Source: JBHIEE01 sp046760445 (GTDB lineage: Bacteria > Acidobacteriota > Aminicenantia > JdFR-78). Taken from it: a DNA stretch of 5,055 nucleotides. Shown in pieces: positions 1 to 5,055 of this stretch; position 1 is the first letter of the stretch, and each line of letters begins with the position of its first letter. The notes beneath the pieces are model-generated. The model was not told where the DNA came from, made no database searches, and was given only the letters and a program-made list of their open reading frames with translations. The stretch spans positions 1 through 5,055 of the forward strand of contig JBHIEE010000162.1 of NCBI GenBank assembly GCA_046760445.1, written 5' to 3'. Made by a program: the position numbers and the translations under genes.

Positions 1-76
1 TTTGAAATCTATAAAGGATTTTTGCATCAATTTTATCTGTTTTTGAGCGATTGCCCATCGCCTTACAAAAATAAAT
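1..76 (-). pseudogene. IS110-family transposase fragment (KTDxxDA signature region), truncated, runs off the left edge
   Basis: Reading the minus strand from 76 down to 1 gives an open stretch of 25 residues containing F-C-K-A-M-G-N-R-S followed by KTDKIDAKIL and Y-R-F. Established knowledge: K-T-D-x-x-D-A followed by a hydrophobic pair, just after an F-A-x-A-x-G-like segment, is the hallmark of the N-terminal DEDD (RuvC-like) domain of IS110/IS1111-family recombinases, and its two Asp residues are the last two of the DEDD catalytic set. Here those Asp codons are at 37-35 and 28-26. A TAA codon (79-77) closes the frame immediately upstream, and the roughly 100 N-terminal residues holding the first Asp and the Glu are not found: all three minus frames between 80 and 265 are interrupted, and gene 1 starts at 266. 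A 5'-truncated, decayed copy is therefore the best reading. Whether the C-terminal part survives beyond the left edge cannot be seen. Confidence 0.68.
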
Positions 77-201
77 TTACAGATTTTCCATTCTTCTTTC
101 CCTTATCTCTAATCATAACAAAATCTATCTACCAAATAGGCAGGGGGAGAACATTTTTACTTTGCTCAAAGATGACATTATCATTTTGCTTTTACATTTA
201 T

Positions 202-230
202 TTGACAAAATCTCTCGTAATTGTTAAATT
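202..230 (+). promoter_or_regulatory. Sigma70-type promoter for the gene 1-gene 2 operon
   Basis: A perfect -35 box TTGACA (202-207) is followed after 17 bp by TAAATT (225-230), which matches the TATAAT consensus at four of six positions, including the first two T-A bases and the final T. Transcription would begin near 237 and give a leader of about 29 nt before the ATG at 266, with the ribosome binding site at 255-260. It is the best-placed promoter in the non-coding stretch upstream of gene 1. The assignment rests on sequence pattern only, and assumes a standard housekeeping sigma factor. Confidence 0.6.
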
Positions 231-254
231 GCTAAGCTGTACACCAAACAACAT

Positions 255-260
255 AGGAGG
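255..260 (+). promoter_or_regulatory. Ribosome binding site of gene 1 (decides the start)
   Basis: AGGAGG lies 5 nt before the ATG at 266. Another ATG at 261 directly abuts the AGGAGG, which is too close to be used, and its frame closes after ten codons. The spacing therefore selects 266 as the start. Confidence 0.8.
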
Positions 261-265
261 ATGGT

Positions 266-1861
266 ATGTTTTTCAAAAAGTTTTTTAAGTTAATCGGTAA
301 CTGGTTAAGGGGAAGAGTTCTCATTTTATCTCTCATCCTGCTCTTTTTCCCTTTATCTTTTTGGTCTTCTGAACTTACCTTGACGGATATTCCTCAGTTC
401 CCTGGAAGCACTTTAAGATATTCGCATTATTATGGCAGAGAGAACATTCAGGCAGAATATTGGATATTTCTTTCAGAAGGTCTCACTCCTCAAGAAATTG
501 GCGATTATGGTGTAAGTGTCGCAGAAAAATACATTAATATGATGAAAGATAAAGGATGGACACTTAAAAAAGAAAACAGACAAAGGAAAGGCGGAGAATT
601 TATTTTCAAAAAGGATATTATCAAACAAGCCAATATTACTATTGCCCCTTCTGCTAAGGCAATAGAGGGCAAGATGAAAAATTATGTCTTTTTGAGAGTT
701 GACTTAAAACGGCTTATCCCTTTTGAAGACATTATAGGAATTGACCCTTCCGATGTTCCGCGTTATCCAGGAAGCATTCGGGTGAGATGGATGAATCTCT
801 TAGGTGATTTTGCTGTCAAATACTTAGTAGTGGATTCGGAAAAGGAAGTTAAAGATTTCTTTGAGAAAAAAATTCCAAAATATGGCTGGGAGCCTTCAAA
901 AGGTGTCGGTATGCTGAACTATCAGAAGGGAGGAGTGAAATCGCCGGAGGAAATATCGCCAGAGGAAATACTTCCCCACGAAAAGAGAATAGGAAGGATA
1001 ATCAAGAGGATGATACCGACTACCCTGTCTGTGACCGTCTCCGAAAAAGAAGGGATAGTGGAAATTGGAATTGGAAGGTCTGCTGGTTCTGCTGATCTTG
1101 GAAAAGCTGAAGAGAAAATAGTGATTACGCCTCCAAAGAAGATTGAGGAAAGAAAAGAAAAAGTCCTCACCTTTGTAGATGTAAAGGAGATCCCAGTTTA
1201 CGAAGGTCTTATCAAAAAATCCCTCAGAAAAGAACCGGTAAATCACCTTGGAGAAGAAAATATAAGAATAAAATATGTGAAGAAGGGAGCGGAACAGAAA
1301 GAAGCCCTCAAAATAGCTCAATTTTATCTAAAGGAGATGAAGAAAAGGAGCTGGAGACTTGCAGACGAAGAATGGTATGGCATAGGAAGAAAGGCACTTT
1401 TTAAGAAAGGAGCAGTCAGGGTCAAGATTGAGATAAAAGCAGTCGGTAGATTTCCCATACCGAAGAAAGCTCCCAAAATTAATATTCCAGTCGAAGTAGT
1501 AATAATTCTTCCTGTTCCCACTGAAGATATTGCTGGAAAAGATATAAAGGATGTTCCCCGCTTTCCTGGCAGCGTTCGGTTTTATTACCTTGAGGCCGCT
1601 ACTGACCATATTGTAAAGTTTAAAGCAGTAGGCTCGGCTAAAGAAGTTGAATGGTTTTTTATCGAGGAACTTCCAAAAAAAGGCTGGACTTTTGCCGGAA
1701 ATGATAAGACTGGACTCCTCTTTGTTCCCGCTTCTACTGCCAAATCTCCAGCCCAAGCTCTCGCAAAAGGAAAACTTATCCCTACCACCCTTAAAGTGAA
1801 AGTGGACGATCAGGGTGATGGCACTATTAAAATAGGAATGGACCTTACAAAAGGGGATTAA
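266..1861 (+). CDS. Exported or membrane-anchored protein of unknown function with four PGS...GW modules (A-B-A'-B')
   Basis: A 531-residue protein that I cannot assign to a named family. The N-terminus has a basic segment (K4, K5, K8, R15, R17) followed by a hydrophobic stretch (about 18-33), read as a signal peptide or N-terminal anchor. There is no lipobox Cys and no clear A-x-A cleavage site. The rest consists of four related modules, each opening with a D/E-I/V-P-x-F/Y-x-G motif and containing a Trp 50-55 (A) or about 45 (B) residues later, usually as G-W. Motif starts are D41, D163, E308 and D429; the Trp residues are W98, W208, W363 and W474. A and A' are offset by 267 residues and B and B' by 266, so a unit of about 266 residues was duplicated. 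The B modules also share an I-P-T-T-L strand (250-254, 505-509). The protein contains no cysteine. Modules of this look (a Y-P-G-x start, then a helix with paired aromatics, then G-W) occur in small exported bacterial proteins; a ligand- or partner-binding scaffold is only a guess. Gene 2 follows 9 bp downstream, indicating co-transcription. The start is fixed by the AGGAGG at 255-260. Confidence 0.93.
   Translation: MFFKKFFKLIGNWLRGRVLILSLILLFFPLSFWSSELTLTDIPQFPGSTLRYSHYYGRENIQAEYWIFLSEGLTPQEIGDYGVSVAEKYINMMKDKGWTLKKENRQRKGGEFIFKKDIIKQANITIAPSAKAIEGKMKNYVFLRVDLKRLIPFEDIIGIDPSDVPRYPGSIRVRWMNLLGDFAVKYLVVDSEKEVKDFFEKKIPKYGWEPSKGVGMLNYQKGGVKSPEEISPEEILPHEKRIGRIIKRMIPTTLSVTVSEKEGIVEIGIGRSAGSADLGKAEEKIVITPPKKIEERKEKVLTFVDVKEIPVYEGLIKKSLRKEPVNHLGEENIRIKYVKKGAEQKEALKIAQFYLKEMKKRSWRLADEEWYGIGRKALFKKGAVRVKIEIKAVGRFPIPKKAPKINIPVEVVIILPVPTEDIAGKDIKDVPRFPGSVRFYYLEAATDHIVKFKAVGSAKEVEWFFIEELPKKGWTFAGNDKTGLLFVPASTAKSPAQALAKGKLIPTTLKVKVDDQGDGTIKIGMDLTKGD
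386..1852 (+). repeat. Internal protein repeat: four modules in two A-B pairs
   Basis: Approximate module limits in DNA: A 386-715, B 716-1081, A' 1172-1513, B' 1517-1852. B and B' are most alike: D-V-P-R-Y/F-P-G-S-I/V-R opens each, followed by a segment with S-x-K-E-V and paired Phe (KEVKDFF against KEVEWFF), then P-K-Y/K-G-W, a K-S-P stretch, and I-P-T-T-L near the end. A and A' share E-N-I-Q/R plus a tyrosine, a helix ending in M-K, and a Trp. The similarity is clear in protein but not in DNA, so the duplication is old. Confidence 0.85.
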
Positions 1862-1865
1862 GGAG
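1860..1865 (+). promoter_or_regulatory. Ribosome binding site of gene 2, overlapping the gene 1 stop codon
   Basis: AAGGAG begins inside the TAA stop codon of gene 1 (1859-1861) and ends 5 nt before the ATG at 1871. This arrangement supports translation of both genes from one transcript and possibly translational coupling. Confidence 0.75.
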
Positions 1866-1870
1866 AAACA

Positions 1871-3490
1871 ATGAGATTTTCACTTAAGATATTCTTGTTA
1901 GCAGGAATTTTCCTGTTTTCAATGGTTGTCAATGGACAGAGTCAGGATGTGGAAGTCTATGTTGAACCCGGTCAGTCTTATTTAGGAGAAGAGATTCGCA
2001 TTTTTGGTTTTGTAAAACCCAACCCGGGTCCTACCTACGCAAGATTAGAACTTCTAAAACCGGTCTCAGGAGAAATGATTACTGAGAAAGTGAGGGCAAA
2101 ATCAAGCGGTGAATACGAATTTCTTTTCAAAGAAACTTATGAAGCAGGAACCTGGAGGGTAAAGGTATGGAAAGAAGGGACCAATAAATATGCTGTTAGC
2201 AGTTTTGTTGTCAGTGCAGGAATCTTCATGGCCGAGCTGGTCGATGATATGGAAGGTTTAAACGAAAAAACTGAAGAGGGATTCGATTATTTAGAAGATC
2301 TTCTCAAGTATTATCCTGTTTTCCCGGGCAAGGAGGAGATGGAAGACAAAATAGACGAACTTCTTCAAAAATGTACTCAAATGAATAAACTCCTTGACCA
2401 GGTTCGTGATGCTGTCGAGAAAATGGAAAATGGACTAAAGTCAAATGCTGATAAAATACCTGAACCTGCCCGAAAAGCACTTAGAAAAGCTGCAAATTTA
2501 TCAGTAGAAACTTCAAATAGAATCAAGGCAGAGATGCCAGAGCTTGTGTCTATTTTAGAAAGCAGTAAAAAAGAAAGTGAATGGTGTTATATCTGGCTTT
2601 TGTATTACGAGTTCTGTAATAAGCTGAATTTTATAAACAACTTCATTGCATCAGACTTGAAGGGCATCTGTCAAAACCTTGTTGTAGCTGAAAAAACGAA
2701 AGGCATGCCTTTTCCTCTTGCCCAGTCCATAGGAACCAGCGTTCATCTTTTGACAACAAAAACTCCCTCTCCATTGGGATTTACGACCTATATGATCGGC
2801 ACTATTGCGAGTCTTGGAAGTTCAATTTACGGAGAATTACTGGGAAACTGTACCCAATATAAAGGAAAGGTTGAAGGGGATTATTACGCGGAACTACTTC
2901 ACAAAGATGCACCTTTCTTTACCATGTCTTATAAAATAAGTGGTGAGATATGGCTCGTCTTCCAGAAAAGAAAATCTGGTGACCCAGCAGTTTATCTAAA
3001 AGGGAGATTCAAGGGAAAAGCGGAAGACTTTGAATGTTCTATAACAATGGTCCCTTTTGCCCTTCCTTCCTCCTTCACTCCTGCCTGGTGCTGGAGTTCG
3101 CTTCCTTTAATTGCCAAAAGGTCTTTTTTGCTCTATCTCGAGGGAAAGGCAATGGATGACAGCATGGAGATAAAACTGGAAAAGGTAGGATATGACTTTA
3201 AACTTAAATCAAAAGCATACTATGTAATACTTTCTTCACATGAACCATTACCAATTCCGGGAACTCTCGAGTTTCCTCTTATGAATGCAGAATGGTTCTT
3301 AACCAGGGTTACAGAGATTTCTAATCCCAAAAAGGAGTATTTTGTTTTGCCCATTGAGGTTAAAGGAAAAAAATCAGTTGCTGAAAAGGATTTCGAAAGA
3401 GAAATCTATCTGCCCCCAACTCTCAAAAGAAAGGCTGTTCGGGTTAAGATGAAATTTAAGATGAAAGTCTGTTCCCCGGATTGCAAATGA
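1871..3490 (+). CDS. Secreted protein of unknown function: Ig-like domain, helical middle, beta-rich Cys-containing C-terminus
   Basis: A 539-residue protein that I do not recognise as a named family. Residues 1-22 form a typical Sec signal peptide (R2, K6, hydrophobic core 7-20, then N-G-Q) with likely cleavage around 22-25 and no lipobox. Residues 26-115 look like an Ig-like beta-sandwich: the V-x-V-x-V-E-P-G-Q-S opening, an I-x-G-F-V-K-P-N-P-G-P segment, then G-E-Y-x-F and A-G-T-W-R-V-K-V-W, the pattern of bacterial surface and adhesin-type sandwich domains. Residues about 118-275 are charged and probably helical, with heptad-like stretches (130-190) suggestive of a coiled coil. Residues 280-325 form a G/S/T-rich, fairly hydrophobic linker. 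Residues 330-533 are rich in alternating hydrophobic residues and are probably beta sheet. There are nine cysteines (168, 239, 249, 267, 327, 389, 407, 534, 538), the last two as C-S-P-D-C at the extreme C-terminus. No catalytic motif is apparent. The start is supported by AAGGAG at 1860-1865. It is the second gene of an operon with gene 1, so the two exported products may act together. Confidence 0.92.
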   Translation: MRFSLKIFLLAGIFLFSMVVNGQSQDVEVYVEPGQSYLGEEIRIFGFVKPNPGPTYARLELLKPVSGEMITEKVRAKSSGEYEFLFKETYEAGTWRVKVWKEGTNKYAVSSFVVSAGIFMAELVDDMEGLNEKTEEGFDYLEDLLKYYPVFPGKEEMEDKIDELLQKCTQMNKLLDQVRDAVEKMENGLKSNADKIPEPARKALRKAANLSVETSNRIKAEMPELVSILESSKKESEWCYIWLLYYEFCNKLNFINNFIASDLKGICQNLVVAEKTKGMPFPLAQSIGTSVHLLTTKTPSPLGFTTYMIGTIASLGSSIYGELLGNCTQYKGKVEGDYYAELLHKDAPFFTMSYKISGEIWLVFQKRKSGDPAVYLKGRFKGKAEDFECSITMVPFALPSSFTPAWCWSSLPLIAKRSFLLYLEGKAMDDSMEIKLEKVGYDFKLKSKAYYVILSSHEPLPIPGTLEFPLMNAEWFLTRVTEISNPKKEYFVLPIEVKGKKSVAEKDFEREIYLPPTLKRKAVRVKMKFKMKVCSPDCK

Positions 3491-3540
3491 ACATATAACC
3501 ATTTAATATAATATTTTCAATACTTGGATTAAAAAAGACT

Positions 3541-4920
3541 TCATAGTTTCAGGAAAGACCATTCTTTGGAGTAAGGAACACTACCCATTAAAATCCCTTT
3601 ATCTTTAGTTACAAGAAGGGTATCACTTGGGTTGTAGCCGAATCCATTTTCCGGGTCATAAAGACCAGGTTCCACACTGAACATCATTCCTTCTTCTAAA
3701 ACAGTATAATCACCAAGGGCGAGCCAGGGCGCTTGGTGTCCTTCCATACCCATCCCATGAGCTGGACGATGGTAGATGAGTTTAGCTAAACCATTTTTTA
3801 CTTGATAATCATGGATTTTTTTAGCGATTGAAGAACAAGTTACCCCTGCACGGGATTCTCGAGCTTGAATATGAACGCATTCAGTAACCACTTCCCAAAC
3901 TTTTTCTCGATAGGCATTCCAAGGAGCAATTTGAAAATAGCGATACAGTTCTCCTCCATAACCACCAATCCGAACTCCTCCTGCTACTTGGAGAGCATCT
4001 CCTTTTTCGATTTTTTTATAGAAAAATTGATTAGGATGAGGATAAGCAGTTGCTATTCCTGTCCGACAACCAATTCTGACTGAAATTCCTACACCTGAAT
4101 GAGGTTTACCATCGTGTTTAATATCTTTCATAATTAAATTGATTCCATATTTAGTTGCTGCCTGAGCAACTTCAAAATCAGTCGCATCAGTGCCATGTTC
4201 TAAGATATAATCTCGAGCAAAGGCGTGGATTTTACTGAAATAATTCATTGCTCTCTGAGTAAGAGCAATTTCTTCTTTGGTTTTAACCATCCTCATCTTG
4301 AGACATATTTGACTAATATTCTTGAACTTTGCTTGAGGAAGAATATTTTTTATTTTCTTCATCTGTGAGGGAGTAAATTCCCAGTCAACACCAATTAATT
4401 TCTCTCCATATCCTCTTCTTTTTATCCCTTTCATTGCCCATTCTAAAATGTCTACTGTTTTTCCTTGAAGAACTTTTCCTTTATTGGGATATCCTCCCTC
4501 AGCGTGGAGGTAATCAAAATAGTAGTCATTGTCTGTTGACCACCAAGAAGTAACCAAATCTCTGTCTAAACCGGGATGAAACCAGAAAATTGCATTCTCA
4601 TTCACTGGAAGAAGAACAAAAAATGGCCGTTCTGTAGTGGTATGAAAAAGACCTGTAAAATATATTATATTCCAACGATCCCGAAGTAAGACAGCCTCAA
4701 CTCCTTGAGTCTTTAATTTCTCTTTTAATCTTTTAACCGTATTTTTATACCAACTTAAAGGCAATCGATCAAAATCTGCAGCAACAGGATGTTCTGGACT
4801 CTTGATTAATAAGCTCTCTGACCTTTTTGAATTAAAACCCAGAGCTGTCCGTCCTGTCAATCCTGTGGCTATCATCCCTGCTCCAACACTCTTAATAAAA
4901 TCTCTTCGTGATAAACCCAT
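3541..4920 (-). CDS. Tat-exported M24-fold (creatinase/aminopeptidase P-like) protein with an altered metal site
   Basis: A 459-residue protein. The N-terminus carries a Tat signal, SRRDFIK (4-10), followed by a weakly hydrophobic segment (11-23) and T-A-L-G, so the folded protein should be exported. Residues about 52-200 match a creatinase N-terminal domain (D-R-W-N-I-I-Y-F-T-G at 81-90). Residues about 208-455 form the pita-bread C-terminal domain. Retained family features are the catalytic-type His (Y-P-H, H295), G-D at 307-308, H388 (H-G-M-G), H395, and E417 in V-E-P-G-L-Y. Aligned on these, the five usual metal ligands (Asp, Asp, His, Glu, Glu) read A313, E324, H388, E417, S432: three are changed. 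Established knowledge: aminopeptidase P and prolidase need all five for two metals, while creatinase belongs to the same fold and works without metal. This could therefore be a non-peptidase hydrolase or a pseudoenzyme, and naming it Xaa-Pro peptidase would be unsafe. AGGAG (4931-4927) sits 6 nt before the ATG. The gene is separately transcribed and convergent with the gene 1-2 operon. I am confident of the fold, not of the substrate. Confidence 0.93.
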   Translation of the reverse strand: MGLSRRDFIKSVGAGMIATGLTGRTALGFNSKRSESLLIKSPEHPVAADFDRLPLSWYKNTVKRLKEKLKTQGVEAVLLRDRWNIIYFTGLFHTTTERPFFVLLPVNENAIFWFHPGLDRDLVTSWWSTDNDYYFDYLHAEGGYPNKGKVLQGKTVDILEWAMKGIKRRGYGEKLIGVDWEFTPSQMKKIKNILPQAKFKNISQICLKMRMVKTKEEIALTQRAMNYFSKIHAFARDYILEHGTDATDFEVAQAATKYGINLIMKDIKHDGKPHSGVGISVRIGCRTGIATAYPHPNQFFYKKIEKGDALQVAGGVRIGGYGGELYRYFQIAPWNAYREKVWEVVTECVHIQARESRAGVTCSSIAKKIHDYQVKNGLAKLIYHRPAHGMGMEGHQAPWLALGDYTVLEEGMMFSVEPGLYDPENGFGYNPSDTLLVTKDKGILMGSVPYSKEWSFLKL

Positions 4921-4957
4921 TTTCCTCTCCTTTAAATTAATTTGATTCTATTAATTC

Positions 4958-4986
4958 TTTATAATAGACAAAATGGAGTTTTTCAA
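4958..4986 (-). promoter_or_regulatory. Sigma70-type promoter for the M24-fold gene
   Basis: On the minus strand TTGAAA (4986-4981, five of six matches to TTGACA) is followed after exactly 17 bp by TATAAA (4963-4958, five of six matches to TATAAT). Transcription would begin near 4951, giving a leader of about 30 nt with the AGGAG site at 4931-4927. The quality of both boxes and the ideal spacing make this the clear promoter candidate for gene 3. Confidence 0.65.
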
Positions 4987-5043
4987 GCCTCTAAATTGTA
5001 ATTATTTGCTTTTTTTGTTTTGATCATTGTGATTTTGGTCATT

Positions 5044-5055
5044 GCCCGCCTGCCG
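5044..5055. repeat. Possible half of a GC-rich palindromic repeat, cut by the window edge
   Basis: The last 12 bases, GCCCGCCTGCCG, are almost entirely G and C, directly after an AT-rich spacer. Their reverse complement begins C-G-G-C-A-G-G, so continuation past the edge as GGCAGGCGGG would complete a perfect inverted repeat centred on CCGG. Palindromes of this kind are dispersed in spacers of several bacterial genomes. The second half is outside the window, so this is a candidate only. Confidence 0.25.

Noticed and set aside
22..288. Open plus-strand frame of 88 codons over the left end
   Set aside because: No ribosome binding site at its start, an odd Phe- and Ser-rich composition, and it covers the operon promoter, the gene 1 ribosome binding site and the minus-strand IS110 fragment. 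The absence of stops is explained by the pyrimidine-rich strand opposite former coding DNA.
261..293. ATG at 261 as an alternative start next to AGGAGG
   Set aside because: It directly abuts the Shine-Dalgarno sequence and its frame ends after ten codons (stop TAA at 291-293).
266..370. Lipoprotein signal for gene 1
   Set aside because: There is no Cys after the hydrophobic segment, nor anywhere in the protein, so lipid attachment at a lipobox is impossible.
896..1788. Several minus-strand open frames of 65-142 codons within gene 1
   Set aside because: All lie antisense to a gene with clear internal protein repeats, signal sequence and ribosome binding site. They show no recognisable motif or upstream site of their own.
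3491..3540. Terminator between the convergent genes
   Set aside because: The 50-bp gap has an AT-rich run and a minus-strand T tract (from A residues at 3531-3536) but no convincing GC stem before it on either strand, so no terminator is called.
3865..4083. Plus-strand open frame of 72 codons within the M24-fold gene
   Set aside because: It is antisense to the conserved catalytic-domain coding sequence and has no recognisable motif.

Overview
The window is AT-rich bacterial DNA. Its three full-length genes have Shine-Dalgarno sites, and sigma70-like promoters can be placed upstream of both transcription units. The proteins are a twin-arginine (Tat) exported M24-fold protein and two large exported proteins of no family I can name. 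Nothing fixes the taxon. The mix of exported orphan proteins, a Tat-tagged creatinase/aminopeptidase-P-like protein and a GC-rich half-palindrome in AT-rich spacer would suit an uncultivated Gram-negative-type lineage, but that is only an impression.

Layout, left to right. Bases 1-76 (minus strand) hold a short stretch of an IS110-family transposase around its KTDxxDA signature, running off the left edge. The N-terminal part of the transposase is not present in the window, so this looks like a truncated remnant. Bases 77-265 are non-coding and carry a good promoter (202-230), a weak dyad just upstream of it, and the ribosome binding site of gene 1. Genes 1 (266-1861) and 2 (1871-3490) are on the plus strand, 9 bp apart, and almost certainly form an operon. 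Gene 1 encodes a cysteine-free exported protein made of four related modules in an A-B-A'-B' order. Gene 2 encodes a secreted protein with an Ig-like N-terminal domain, a helical middle, a beta-rich C-terminal part and nine cysteines. After a 50-bp gap with no convincing terminator, gene 3 (4920-3541, minus strand) converges on the operon. It encodes a Tat-exported creatinase/M24-fold protein in which three of the five usual metal ligands are replaced. Its own promoter lies at 4986-4958. The last bases (5044-5055) are an abrupt GC-rich stretch that looks like half of a palindromic element cut by the window edge.

Functionally, genes 1 and 2 are likely expressed together and both leave the cytoplasm, so they may act at the same place in the envelope or outside the cell. 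Gene 3 is separately transcribed from the opposite strand and need not be related to them. The points most worth following are the four-module architecture of gene 1, the rebuilt metal site of gene 3, and the IS110 remnant.
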